A DNA stretch of 23,485 nucleotides from a virus: positions 1 through 23,485 of the IMG/VR virus record IMGVR_UViG_3300042298_002883; one strand, 5' to 3'. A program made the translations under genes and the position numbers. Numbering within the stretch: the stretch's first letter is position 1; each line of letters starts with the position of its first letter. Below the pieces are notes generated by a model. It worked only from the letters and a program-made list of their open reading frames with translations. It made no database searches and was not told the DNA's origin. Below, one piece after another: positions 5,065 to 13,297 of the stretch.

Positions 5065-6879
5065 ATGCCTGTATCTCCGCAGGATTTTGCACTCTGGTCC
5101 CGCATGACTGGAAACCCGTATCCTCAGTCCCCTGCAGAGAGGATGGCACTGGCGCCAGAAGTTTATAGCTATACGCGCAATATTGGCCGTCAAGGCGGTC
5201 CTACTATGAGTCCAATTAGACGCGCCGTTGATGTTGTAGGTAAAGCTGCTCTGGCTGCAGGAGCCCTGGCAGGTGCTGCGTATCTCGGAAGTCAATATTT
5301 AAATCAAGGTGGAGAATCATTCGGGAAGCTTGAGCTTGATGACGAACCTGGTGTGCCTCCGAGCTATCCTTCTGCCGCTGGTGGTGCTTCTTCATCAGTT
5401 GTTCAAGCTTCGGGTGACGTGACTCCGCCTCCGACTTCTGATCGTTTTAATCAAGATTTAATTGTCAATCAAACTTCTGAAGTTCAGCAGGCAAAAGGGC
5501 TGTCTCCTGTAAAGCCAACTACGAATGTAATTGAACAAAAACCCGCAACGCAAAGTGAGGTCATCAGTTCACAGCAGCACTTCTCCCCTGGTACAGAAGA
5601 AGAAATGCTGGGACAAGGCGCCGCTGAGCGTGCCGCAGCTTTTCGCAAGAGTAAAGCTTACGCTGTAATGCAGCAACAGTATCCCGGTTTACAGGATATT
5701 GAATCCCCCACTCAACCGGCATCTTCCGCTCCTGTTGTTTTAAAAGATGTGAACGTCGGGGAAGCTTTAAGAGCAAAAGGATTGAGCTTGATGGGTGATC
5801 CAACTGATCCCCACGGTCTCCGAGTCATAACAGAAAAGGGTGGCGAATACCTTGTTTCTCACCCATACGCGGAGCATCCAAAAGCCGGGATTCGACAAAC
5901 GGCATTACAAGAACAATCCCTTGCTCACGAATTGTTGGCACGTGCTGGGGTGACTCCAGAAAGTGCTCAATCTTATTTTGCCGAAAAATTCCGCACTCCT
6001 GCACAAAGTGTAGTTACCGAAAGTCCTGTCGCCGCCATGGCGAAGCCAGCACAGGCACCGGTCACTGCGTCGGTTGGTGTTTCCGGTGGAGCTAGCATGC
6101 GTGAAATCCGTGAACTAGATGCCACTCCTGCAACTGTCACAAGCCCCGCCACTCAACGCAAAACTTCGGAGCAAATGGAAGATGAGCGTCTTGCTCGGAT
6201 GGCTTTTGGCAACATGCCAATGGAGCAGGCCACTGCACTTTTAGCGGCAGCACGCGCACAAAAAGGCAGTAAAACTGTTGGTGCTCCAGAAGAAGCACCT
6301 ACCACCATTATCACAACCCGTCAACCACAACCGGTTCGCGTTGCTTCTGCAGTTTCCGCTCCAGAAGCTAGAATCAGCCCAAATGAATTCTTAAGCGCTA
6401 TGAGTCAGCAAGTTGGTCCTGTAGCTACTTACGACATTCCTTCCGACAGGAGCAAAGCTGTTCGTGGATTGGCCTTCTACCCTGGCGGCGAAATTGGCGT
6501 GCAAATGGGCAAACGTAAAAGTGGTCCAACTGAATATGCCTACGCTACTTCTGATCCTTATCGTTTAGCTTTGTCTGATTACGCAGAAGAAGGTTTTCCT
6601 GCAGGGATGGGTAACATTGGCGGCATCGTTGCTGATAAAGCCCTTGCGCATCAAATGGGACTTCAAAAAGCTGTTGAGCTTGGTGGAACCATTCGTGAAA
6701 AGCGTCAACCTGTTTACGCCGGTTTAATGAGTGATGCAGACATCACATCAGCAGGAATGGGTAAATCCGGGAGCAGCCGTGCAAAAGCAATGGAGCAAGC
6801 AGAGCGCCACTTTGAAACAAAACAAATCATGCAAGCACTTGAAGAAAAGGCTGCTCGTAAAAGGGCAGGTGTTGTGTAA
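5065..6879 (+). CDS. Large putative virion protein with KTSC-like region (604 aa)
   Basis: The product starts MPVSPQDFALWSRMTG and continues AERMALAPEVYSYTRNIGR, a start I recall from marine phage contigs. Residues about 56-73 are Ala/Gly-rich and hydrophobic (KAALAAGALAGAAYLG), perhaps one membrane segment. The middle is Pro/Ala/Ser/Thr-rich and probably disordered. Residues about 463-520 (SKAVRGLAFYPGGEI ... YAYATSDPYRLALS ... GNIGGIV) resemble a KTSC-type small beta domain. The C-terminus is basic and helical. As first gene of the rightward operon, before head genes, it is probably structural or ejected; no enzyme motif is seen. Confidence 0.75.
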   Translation: MPVSPQDFALWSRMTGNPYPQSPAERMALAPEVYSYTRNIGRQGGPTMSPIRRAVDVVGKAALAAGALAGAAYLGSQYLNQGGESFGKLELDDEPGVPPSYPSAAGGASSSVVQASGDVTPPPTSDRFNQDLIVNQTSEVQQAKGLSPVKPTTNVIEQKPATQSEVISSQQHFSPGTEEEMLGQGAAERAAAFRKSKAYAVMQQQYPGLQDIESPTQPASSAPVVLKDVNVGEALRAKGLSLMGDPTDPHGLRVITEKGGEYLVSHPYAEHPKAGIRQTALQEQSLAHELLARAGVTPESAQSYFAEKFRTPAQSVVTESPVAAMAKPAQAPVTASVGVSGGASMREIRELDATPATVTSPATQRKTSEQMEDERLARMAFGNMPMEQATALLAAARAQKGSKTVGAPEEAPTTIITTRQPQPVRVASAVSAPEARISPNEFLSAMSQQVGPVATYDIPSDRSKAVRGLAFYPGGEIGVQMGKRKSGPTEYAYATSDPYRLALSDYAEEGFPAGMGNIGGIVADKALAHQMGLQKAVELGGTIREKRQPVYAGLMSDADITSAGMGKSGSSRAKAMEQAERHFETKQIMQALEEKAARKRAGVV

Positions 6880-6915
6880 TTAATCGTTGTAGACTTTTCT
6901 TATCGAGGATTAGTC

Positions 6916-7311
6916 ATGACTTTCTTAGAACCAATTATCGCCGCTGTCGTTGGTGCTGCAGCTGCTGCTCTTGCAATGCTTCTCCGCAATAGTGGACAAG
7001 CGCAAGCATTCTTAAAGTATGGCGGAATTGTAAAAAGAGCTTACGACATTATCGACCCGGTCCTGGATCAGAATTTACACAACTGGAAAGGCTCGCAAGT
7101 TGATATGGCTTTTGAATTAGCCATTTCTTCTGTTGCCGACGGTGCCTTGAGTTCGGAAGAAATTAAGAAGCTTGCTTTTTACATGGCACAAGCTTGGCTT
7201 CCTGGGAAAGCTGCAGATAAAGTTCGCCAATTAGAAGCTATGTCTAGCCCTGCTCCTGAGCTGATGAAAGCTTCAGAAATTGCAACACAAGTCAATAATG
7301 CTGCTGCTTGA
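6916..7311 (+). CDS. Small membrane protein, holin-like layout (131 aa)
   Basis: Residues about 5-23 form one hydrophobic segment (PIIAAVVGAAAAALAMLL) followed by a basic and helical cytoplasmic-type domain. The rest contains AFELAISSVADGALSSEEIKK, split here as AFELAISSVADG and ALSSEEIKK, and WLPGKAADKV. A single N-terminal membrane helix with a soluble helical tail of this length matches LLH-type phage holins in layout, but no sequence match can be checked. An AGGA stands before the ATG. It could instead be a virion membrane protein. Confidence 0.7.
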   Translation: MTFLEPIIAAVVGAAAAALAMLLRNSGQAQAFLKYGGIVKRAYDIIDPVLDQNLHNWKGSQVDMAFELAISSVADGALSSEEIKKLAFYMAQAWLPGKAADKVRQLEAMSSPAPELMKASEIATQVNNAAA

Positions 7312-7335
7312 TAAAATAGTACTTATTAGTTAATC

Positions 7336-7539
7336 ATGGCTAAAGACGGCAAGTGGATTCAGGAAGCAACTAGTGAGCATCCAGGCGCTTTTTCTAAGAA
7401 AGCTAAAGAAGCGGGAATGAGTACAGAGGAATATGCAGCCAAGGTCACCGCTAACCCATCTGAGTACGATAAACGCACTGTCAAACAGGCGAATTTAGCT
7501 AAAACGTTAACTAAATTACGCAAAAAGAAAGATAAGTGA
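7336..7539 (+). CDS. Small basic conserved phage protein (67 aa)
   Basis: The product starts MAKDGKWIQEATSEHPGAF and ends LAKTLTKLRKKKDK. The pattern KWIQxA, HPGAFxxKAK, and a basic LAKTLxKxRKK tail is one I recall from short proteins near phage and large-virus structural genes. The function is unknown. It is strongly basic and could bind DNA or nucleoprotein. It lies nine bases before the next gene. Confidence 0.7.
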   Translation: MAKDGKWIQEATSEHPGAFSKKAKEAGMSTEEYAAKVTANPSEYDKRTVKQANLAKTLTKLRKKKDK

Positions 7540-7547
7540 GCAATTGA

Positions 7548-8006
7548 ATGGCATTTAGCAGAGATTACACTAACCCACAAGAGCGTGAATGGCGGGCAGG
7601 TAAGAGCCCATATGAAAAAACCCTGGGGCCAAACCGAGAATCGGCGAGTGACCCAGCCTCATTCAGGAGTGGTTTTGTTGCATCATTAAAAGATAGCCCT
7701 AGGTTTAACAGTTTTTACAGTGAGGGTACATTCCCGATTGATGCGGCTGATCGTTCACAAGAAAAAATTAACCAAGCATCTAAAAGCGTCTGGGCTAATT
7801 TTAAAAATCCAGAAGATAATAAATTTGCCGATGACTTCCTCACGAAATATTCGCAAGGTGTTGTTCGTGGGATAATTGCAGAAGAGGATGCTGTGGATCC
7901 TAAAAATTTAGATTACTTGGTTTCAGAACCTGCACCATCTGGTTCAAATGAGAAAAGTCAATCAACTGTAGGTAAATTCCCAAATCAAGGAGTTCAAGTA
8001 GGATGA
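7548..8006 (+). CDS. Hypothetical structural-operon protein (152 aa)
   Basis: The product starts MAFSRDYTNPQEREW and is mostly polar, with no hydrophobic segment. It contains ASKSVWANFKNPEDNKFADD and a proline/serine-rich tail (SEPAPSGSNEKSQSTVG). No domain is recognised. Its last four bases overlap the next start (ATGA). Position within the head operon suggests a virion or assembly role. Confidence 0.65.
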   Translation: MAFSRDYTNPQEREWRAGKSPYEKTLGPNRESASDPASFRSGFVASLKDSPRFNSFYSEGTFPIDAADRSQEKINQASKSVWANFKNPEDNKFADDFLTKYSQGVVRGIIAEEDAVDPKNLDYLVSEPAPSGSNEKSQSTVGKFPNQGVQVG

Positions 8007-8515
8007 CCGCTTCTGTTGCCGGTAGGTTAGCTGGTAAAGCTTTATCTGATTTCTTGAAGACCGCAAGTTCGGCAATGACTGGAGCGGTCACCGGAGCTGT
8101 TGCAAACAAGTTAAGCAATTTAGAAAACCCAAGTGGTCTTCTAGGAGTAGCAGCTAAATATCCAGAAACAACGGCCAAATTGATTGGGTCTGCATCAGGA
8201 CCATTGGCAATTGGAGGTGCAGCTGCTGGAGTTGGTGCGCTCGCTAACTATTTACAGCAAAGCAGGCACTCGTTACCAGTGCAAGACAGTACCAGGGTGT
8301 CACGTCCTTCTGCTTTTACCACACAGCAGTACATCCCAGGTACATCCCCTTTAACAAACGAGCAAATGGGCGAAGCACTTCTTGATCAACAACGGTATCA
8401 ACATCAACTTGAGTTGATTCAAGCCCGTCATCAAACTTCTGCAGGCGCCGGAACACTTCATTCTAGTGGCAACATGGGTGATATTATTGGATTAGCTCAA
8501 AAAATTTACGGATAA
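8003..8515 (+). CDS. Gly/Ala-rich protein with membrane-like segments (170 aa)
   Basis: The start overlaps the previous stop as ATGA, with AGGA upstream. Small-residue-rich helices occur at about 20-36 (ASSAMTGAVTGAVANKL) and 66-88 (SASGPLAIGGAAAGVGALANYL). The second could be a membrane segment. The C-terminal half is Gln-rich and helical (LLDQQRYQHQLELIQARH). Together with the next two genes it forms a run of glycine-zipper proteins, as in phage ejection proteins that enter the host envelope. Specific family not recognised. Confidence 0.65.
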   Translation: MTASVAGRLAGKALSDFLKTASSAMTGAVTGAVANKLSNLENPSGLLGVAAKYPETTAKLIGSASGPLAIGGAAAGVGALANYLQQSRHSLPVQDSTRVSRPSAFTTQQYIPGTSPLTNEQMGEALLDQQRYQHQLELIQARHQTSAGAGTLHSSGNMGDIIGLAQKIYG

Positions 8516-8520
8516 ATAAT

Positions 8521-8973
8521 ATGGGCTTCTACGATAATTTACCTGGATATAAAAATCCGTTAGAGGATAAGACTCCATCGTGGGGTGGAGATTATGACTG
8601 GAAGGGATCAAGCGGGGGTATTGATTGGGATAAAGCGAAATTTGGCATTGCAGACGATGATAACAATTCAAAATGGGGTGGAGTTTTTTCGAATTTATTT
8701 GATAAAACAAAGAATACCGAAAAATATCGTTCTAAAGCCGAGAGACCCTACGGAGGTAATTGGGGTGGAGGTGTAGCCGGCAATATTTTGGAGAATTTAG
8801 GGGTATACGAATCACAAAAAATGAGTCCATTTGTTATTCCTGGTGAAGAACGTCAATCCCCATGGGGAGCGGTTGGACGGATAGCGGGGACCATTGGCGG
8901 CGCTCTTATTGGGGGTCCGGCAGGCGCTGCATTAGGTGGCACCATTGGTGGTACTGCTGGTAGCTTTTTTTAA
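8521..8973 (+). CDS. Protein with C-terminal glycine zipper (150 aa)
   Basis: The first 110 residues are Gly/Asp/Trp-rich and polar (PSWGGDYDWKGSSGG, NWGGGVAGNI). The last 35 residues are a classic glycine-zipper hairpin: GAVGRIAGTIGGALIGG, then PAGAALGGTIGGTAGSFF. Such helices pack closely in membranes, as in outer-membrane lipoproteins and pore-forming phage proteins. No signal peptide is seen. It is probably delivered with the virion, or is a lysis-related membrane protein. Confidence 0.65.
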   Translation: MGFYDNLPGYKNPLEDKTPSWGGDYDWKGSSGGIDWDKAKFGIADDDNNSKWGGVFSNLFDKTKNTEKYRSKAERPYGGNWGGGVAGNILENLGVYESQKMSPFVIPGEERQSPWGAVGRIAGTIGGALIGGPAGAALGGTIGGTAGSFF

Positions 8974-9016
8974 AAAATTACTTCATTTAAAATAACAATC
9001 AAGAGAATTAAAAATC

Positions 9017-9787
9017 ATGGTTTTACCACTCGCCGCGCTCGCCCCAATCGGTGGTGCTGTTCTTGGAGGATATGAAGGATATCGTCGTAGCGGCGGTGAC
9101 TTAGGTGCGGCTGCTTTAGCTGCTGGTTTAGGTGCTGCTGCCCCTGGTGCTCTTCGCATGGCAGGCACGGCATTTGGCGCGACTCCTATGGGTGCTGCTG
9201 CACTTGCTCGTGGTAGCCAACTGCTTGCTAAAGGAGCACAATTTGCCAAATTACCTGCACCCGGCCCATTGACTGCTGCTGGGTTAGGTGCAGCTGCAGC
9301 TGGTGTTGGTTCATTGGTTGCTCCTCAATTAGCTGGTAGTATTGCAGCTGCTGCGACCCCTGCAGCACGTACTGCAGCACGTACTGGAGCTGGTGCTGTA
9401 GGTTATCAAGGTCCTGGGGCAGTAAATTATGAAGCTACTGCAGGTGGAGCCATTCCCCCAAATATTGGAACATTTGGAGCAGGTGGAACACTGAGTGATC
9501 CCCTCCAAGTTTTAGGCCCTGTTGGCATGGCACAAGGTCTTGAGACCTTGAAAACTGCCGAAGCACAGCGAGATGCTTTGCGTCTGATGATGCCAGAGAT
9601 CGCCAAAGCATCTGAATTCCGCTCTCGCCAAGAACTTCAACGTCAATTGGCTGCAGCTGGTGTTCGCCAAAATATTGCAACGGCAGCAAATATGTTGGAG
9701 CGTAGCCAACAAGCGGCTCAGCAAATGGGCCTTACTGCTGCCTCCCAAGCTGGTTCTGCTCTGACCTCCCAATACCAATATCAATAA
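9017..9787 (+). CDS. Large glycine-zipper protein, putative ejection protein (256 aa)
   Basis: The first 120 residues are dominated by Ala and Gly with GxxxG spacing (APIGGAVLGGYEGYRR, LGAAALAAGLGAAAPG, AAGLGAAAAGVGSLVAP). These can form several membrane hairpins. Residues about 170-256 are a polar helical domain (KTAEAQRDALRLMMPEIAK, then RQELQRQLAAAGVRQN) ending in a Gln/Ser tail. A membrane-active N-half joined to a soluble coiled half fits a virion ejection protein, an inference from composition and place in the operon. ATG is preceded by GAGAATTAAAAATC, a weak ribosome site. Confidence 0.65.
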   Translation: MVLPLAALAPIGGAVLGGYEGYRRSGGDLGAAALAAGLGAAAPGALRMAGTAFGATPMGAAALARGSQLLAKGAQFAKLPAPGPLTAAGLGAAAAGVGSLVAPQLAGSIAAAATPAARTAARTGAGAVGYQGPGAVNYEATAGGAIPPNIGTFGAGGTLSDPLQVLGPVGMAQGLETLKTAEAQRDALRLMMPEIAKASEFRSRQELQRQLAAAGVRQNIATAANMLERSQQAAQQMGLTAASQAGSALTSQYQYQ

Positions 9788-9788
9788 T

Positions 9789-10340
9789 ATGGCGATCGGT
9801 AGCTTTCCGGATTTTACTGGTGTCTTTACCGGAACGGATACGTCTACCGGTAAAAGGAATATTGATTTATTTAAAAGGGCTTTTGTTGCTAAAACCCCTG
9901 ACTTAAGGGGCATTCTCACGCCTTCCCCTACCCCCTCTGGGACAACTCTTCCAGAAGGGAATGCCATTCCTAGTGTTGACCCTAAAATTCAAAGTTGGTT
10001 AGACCTTTATAAAGCTACCAGTCCGGAAAGGCTAAGAGAAATGGAAGAAGTCGGCAGAATTTCTGCGGCTTTAAATCGTGAGCAACTTAGGGATTTATAC
10101 CCATTTCTAAGTGCTGCGGGCGCTGAAACCACTGCCAGAAATTTAGCAGCCAGTAAAGCGTACAGGGCATTCGCTGAAGGCTTGCCATCAAACGTTCAAA
10201 ACATCATGGCATCTAAGCAAGCACAAGCAACTTCAGCTGCAGCTGGAGAGGCAGATCGTGCTCGTGCAGTTGCAGCCCAGCAAGACGCAGCTAAGAATTA
10301 CGCTGGCCGTTTCGCTGGTCAGTACATCCAAGTCGGTTGA
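9789..10340 (+). CDS. Hypothetical virion-operon protein (183 aa)
   Basis: The product starts MAIGSFPDFTGVFTGT, one base after the previous stop. After a Pro/Thr-rich stretch (GILTPSPTPSGTTLP) it becomes helical (PERLREMEEVGRISAALNRE, split as PERLREMEEVG and RISAALNRE). It ends with an Ala-rich helix (ARAVAAQQDAAKNYAGRF). No domain is recognised. The spacing shows coupling to the glycine-zipper gene before it. Confidence 0.65.
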   Translation: MAIGSFPDFTGVFTGTDTSTGKRNIDLFKRAFVAKTPDLRGILTPSPTPSGTTLPEGNAIPSVDPKIQSWLDLYKATSPERLREMEEVGRISAALNREQLRDLYPFLSAAGAETTARNLAASKAYRAFAEGLPSNVQNIMASKQAQATSAAAGEADRARAVAAQQDAAKNYAGRFAGQYIQVG

Positions 10341-10371
10341 GTTAAACTTAATTAAGAAGACCTGTTGACCC

Positions 10372-11019
10372 ATGGGCGGATCACCACCACCTCCTACTAT
10401 TGTTTATTCTCCGCCGCCGCCGCCCCCAGCGCCGCCGACTCCGGTCCCAACTCAATCATTGCAATCGCAAGTTGCGTTGAATGAGACCAGCGCCGCGCAG
10501 CAACGGCTCAACATGGAGCTTGGTGCTCAACTTGATCGCACCAATGCAGAATTTTTTGCTGGTCAAGACGTTCGTCGTTATCAGGCGCAGGGATCAGAGC
10601 AGCGACTTACATACGCCACGATGGGCGAGCAAGAACGTGCGACTGTAGCCTCTCGTGGTGAGCAAGAGCGCAAAACTGTTGCTGCCACAGGGTATGAACA
10701 GCGCTTAGGGATTGCTGCAACTGGTGAGCAAGAGCGTCAAACCCAGGCTCAACGATTCGCTGGTGAAACCGGTTTAATTCAAACCAAAGGTACTGAGGAA
10801 CGTCTTGGTATTGCGGCAACGGGTGAGCAACAGCGACAAACGCAAGCTCAACTTCTTGCTGGACAAGAGAGGCAGATTGGGTTAACTGGCCAGGAGCAAC
10901 GTGCAACTCTTGGTAAGTCGGGAGAAGAAACCCGTCTCACCGACTTGCAACAAGAGATGTTTAGACGCTATAAAGAGAGTCGAGATTACGAGCAAGCTCA
11001 ACAGCAGTACCGAACATGA
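10372..11019 (+). CDS. Proline-rich protein with strict 11-residue repeats (215 aa)
   Basis: Residues 5-26 are a poly-proline stretch (SPPPPTIVYSPPPPPPAPP). From residue 74 to about 194 an 11-residue unit of type G-x-E-Q/E-R-x-T-x-A-x-x repeats. Glycine stands at 74, 85, 96, 107, 118, 140, 151, 173 and 184, an exact 11-residue register; only two positions deviate. Residues 107-139 and 140-172 are also a 33-residue duplication. Hendecads suggest a long helix or right-handed coiled coil. The role could be a fibre or internal virion protein; it is unrecognised otherwise. Confidence 0.75.
   Translation: MGGSPPPPTIVYSPPPPPPAPPTPVPTQSLQSQVALNETSAAQQRLNMELGAQLDRTNAEFFAGQDVRRYQAQGSEQRLTYATMGEQERATVASRGEQERKTVAATGYEQRLGIAATGEQERQTQAQRFAGETGLIQTKGTEERLGIAATGEQQRQTQAQLLAGQERQIGLTGQEQRATLGKSGEETRLTDLQQEMFRRYKESRDYEQAQQQYRT
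10591..10953 (+). repeat. Coding repeat of 33-bp units (11 residues each)
   Basis: About eleven 33-bp units encode the GEQER-type hendecads; GGTGAGCAAGAGCG recurs at unit starts near 10658 and 10723. The DNA copies have diverged more than the protein, which argues for selection on the 11-residue spacing rather than recent slippage. Confidence 0.7.
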
Positions 11020-11501
11020 CGGAATGGATTCAGGTTTTAACCGATAAAGACCGCGAATCCTTTCTTGCCTTTTGTAAACGCACCAGCTCTCCAATACAAA
11101 TGTACCTGTATGCCCGGTTTCTCGGGTTTACAGGTAGCATTGTGCAGTGCGACGAATGGTCCAAGAAAGAGTTTAAAAAACGCAATTTCAATGCCTTGCT
11201 GGAGGATGAAATTGATTCCATGCAGCAAGATATTGCTAAATTGCGAGATGCAATTGATATGGGCATAGTGAAGCAGGACATGGGAACTTCCAGAATTGCC
11301 ATGCTTCAAAAAGAATTGCGTGGCTCGATTAAACAGCTTAATGACGAAAAAGTTTTATTAGACAAACAAGGTTTAATTCTTGCTGGTGCTGACCGAGCTT
11401 TACGGGAGATGATTTCTATCTTCCGCGATGATCCCATTGAGGGACCACTCCAGGAAGCTTCCATGGGCGTTTGGACTAAGATCCTGTCAGAAGAATCGTA
11501 A
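11016..11501 (+). CDS. Candidate terminase small subunit (161 aa)
   Basis: The gene ends 24 bases before TerL and starts by ATGA overlap with the repeat protein. The N-terminal part (DKDRESFLAFCKRTSSP, LYARFLGFTGS, WSKKEFKK) is helical. The middle is a long coiled-coil-like stretch (EIDSMQQDIAKLRDAIDMG, MLQKELRGSIKQLNDEK). Small terminases typically combine an N-terminal DNA-binding helical domain with a coiled coil, and sit directly before terL. The call rests on position and layout; no motif is decisive. Confidence 0.5.
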   Translation: MTEWIQVLTDKDRESFLAFCKRTSSPIQMYLYARFLGFTGSIVQCDEWSKKEFKKRNFNALLEDEIDSMQQDIAKLRDAIDMGIVKQDMGTSRIAMLQKELRGSIKQLNDEKVLLDKQGLILAGADRALREMISIFRDDPIEGPLQEASMGVWTKILSEES

Positions 11502-11525
11502 GGCTAATTGCGCTAAGCTACGGGC

Positions 11526-13049
11526 ATGGTAGCAACTAGCATCTATTCTGTATATCGGCGGACTGCTCGTGCTGCGGCACAAAAGCGTGTCGTAAAACAA
11601 ACAAGTACTGTCGACATTGAAAGAGCCAGGACAGATTTTGGTTATTTTTGTGAAGTTGTTGGCGATAAACCACCGGCAGATCACCACAAGGAGTGGCACA
11701 AATATCTTTGTACTGATGAGAACAGCGAATGTTTAATTGGTATTGCCGGACCCAATGTAGATATTTTGGCACCAAGGGGTAGTGCCAAATCCACGGTTTT
11801 AGGTCTATTCACTGCCTGGGCAATTGGAATACACGCTTTACACAAAAAACCTCTCAAAATTCTGTATATCTCTTACACCGTTGACGTTGCTCGTCCAAAA
11901 AGTGCAGCTATTAAACGAATCATTGAAGAAAGCAAAATTTACGGAGAAGTTTTTCCAACCGTAAAAATTGCAAAAGGTATCAACTCCAACGAATATTGGA
12001 GCATTGACTGGAAATTTGCAGGGATTAAATCTACCGGTGAAGAGGAATTTACTGTATGTTGCGCAGGTTTGAAAGGCGCCGTGACCTCAAAGCGTTCACA
12101 TCTTTGCATTATTGATGACGCGATCAAATCTGCTGATGACATCAAAAACAGAGACATTCGTGCCGCGATGGAAGATAACTGGAATTCAGTTATTGTTCCT
12201 ACAATGTTTGAAGGTGGCCGAGCAATTTGTCTTGGTACCAGATTTAGACATGATGATATTCATAACACCACTTTCATCCCGGCAAATGATTGGATTCAAA
12301 TTGTTCAATCAGCCATCACAATCGATGAGCAAGGGGAGGAGCTGTCTTATTGGCCTGCACTTTGGTCTTTGGATTATTTGAGGGATCGTCGTAGGCAGGC
12401 CCCAATCGCATTTAGTTTTCAATATCAAAATCAAATTGTACAAACCAGTGAGCTATCGCTGTCTCCCGATTTAATTGTTAAAGGTACAATTGCCACCCAA
12501 TTTGATTCTTTGGGTGTCGGCGTTGATTTGTCGGCAGGCATTCGAGAGCAGAATGACTATACCGTGTTTACGATGGGTGGTCGTGTTGGCGACAGAATTC
12601 ACATCATCGATTGCAAACGAATTCGAATGATGGGAAACCTAGAAAAACTTGAGGCATTAATGGAAATGATGGAAGAGTGGGGTGTCGTTCATAAAGACAA
12701 CAATCGTTACTTCCCCACTGGCAGTAATATTGACATCTGGTCTGAAGCGGTTGCATATCAAGCTTCGCTTGAGGCAGACTTCAAACGGATTTGCCTTGGG
12801 GACCACGGACTTTATAACATGAATTGGCACGCGATCAAGGGATTCCGTGGTGACAAAGTGGCAAGATTCCGTGGCATCATGGGCTTGTTTGAGCAGCGAA
12901 AAATTATCTTCAATAAGTACAGGCGTTTTGGTTATCTGCAAGATGAGATCGTGAATTTTGGTGTCAGCTCTCACGATGACTGCGTTGATTCACTGGTTTG
13001 GTTGTGCAACGGTTTAATGACCAGAGGGAAGCTTCAGTTGGAGTTCTAG
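11526..13049 (+). CDS. terL: Terminase large subunit (507 aa)
   Basis: The packaging motor ATPase and nuclease. The Walker A motif APRGSAKST is at residues 82-90, Walker B LCIIDD at 193-198, and a coupling-type CLGTRFRHDD at 235-244. The RNase-H-like nuclease has VGVDLSAG (Asp334), a nearby NDYTV (Asp344), and the final HDDCVDSLVW (Asp484-488). The length is normal for the family. It is followed by an AbrB-like gene and portal, a common order in aquatic phages. The start at 11526 has only a weak upstream ribosome site. Confidence 0.95.
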   Translation: MVATSIYSVYRRTARAAAQKRVVKQTSTVDIERARTDFGYFCEVVGDKPPADHHKEWHKYLCTDENSECLIGIAGPNVDILAPRGSAKSTVLGLFTAWAIGIHALHKKPLKILYISYTVDVARPKSAAIKRIIEESKIYGEVFPTVKIAKGINSNEYWSIDWKFAGIKSTGEEEFTVCCAGLKGAVTSKRSHLCIIDDAIKSADDIKNRDIRAAMEDNWNSVIVPTMFEGGRAICLGTRFRHDDIHNTTFIPANDWIQIVQSAITIDEQGEELSYWPALWSLDYLRDRRRQAPIAFSFQYQNQIVQTSELSLSPDLIVKGTIATQFDSLGVGVDLSAGIREQNDYTVFTMGGRVGDRIHIIDCKRIRMMGNLEKLEALMEMMEEWGVVHKDNNRYFPTGSNIDIWSEAVAYQASLEADFKRICLGDHGLYNMNWHAIKGFRGDKVARFRGIMGLFEQRKIIFNKYRRFGYLQDEIVNFGVSSHDDCVDSLVWLCNGLMTRGKLQLEF

Positions 13050-13101
13050 GTCAGATTACGTGGTATAAAGTATTTTGGACCTAGACTTATAAAATCACCC
13101 A

Positions 13102-13284
13102 ATGTCCACCAGCTACTACAACGTCGAACTTGAACAGGATGTGTACGGCTCTGCCGTAATTCCGCTCCCCGACGAATTGTGTCATGACATGGCACTTCAA
13201 CCTAACGAGCGATTTGAACTCGAAGTTGAAGATGACGTAATTACACTAAAACGCATTGCTGTTGGCTACGATATTGACGAGTAA
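13102..13284 (+). CDS. AbrB/MazE-like small protein (60 aa)
   Basis: The product contains the pattern VIPLPDELCHDMALQPNERF followed by ELEVEDDVITLKR. This is the swapped-hairpin AbrB/MazE-like signature, where a PLP-x-EL helix precedes a GD-type turn and a strand. The usual GD in the turn is NE here. Small proteins of this kind near terminase or in head genes are frequent in cyanophages, from memory. DNA binding is possible, but a structural role is not excluded. It sits 52 bases after TerL and 13 before portal. Confidence 0.7.
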   Translation: MSTSYYNVELEQDVYGSAVIPLPDELCHDMALQPNERFELEVEDDVITLKRIAVGYDIDE

Positions 13285-13297
13285 TCCCTAACCAACC

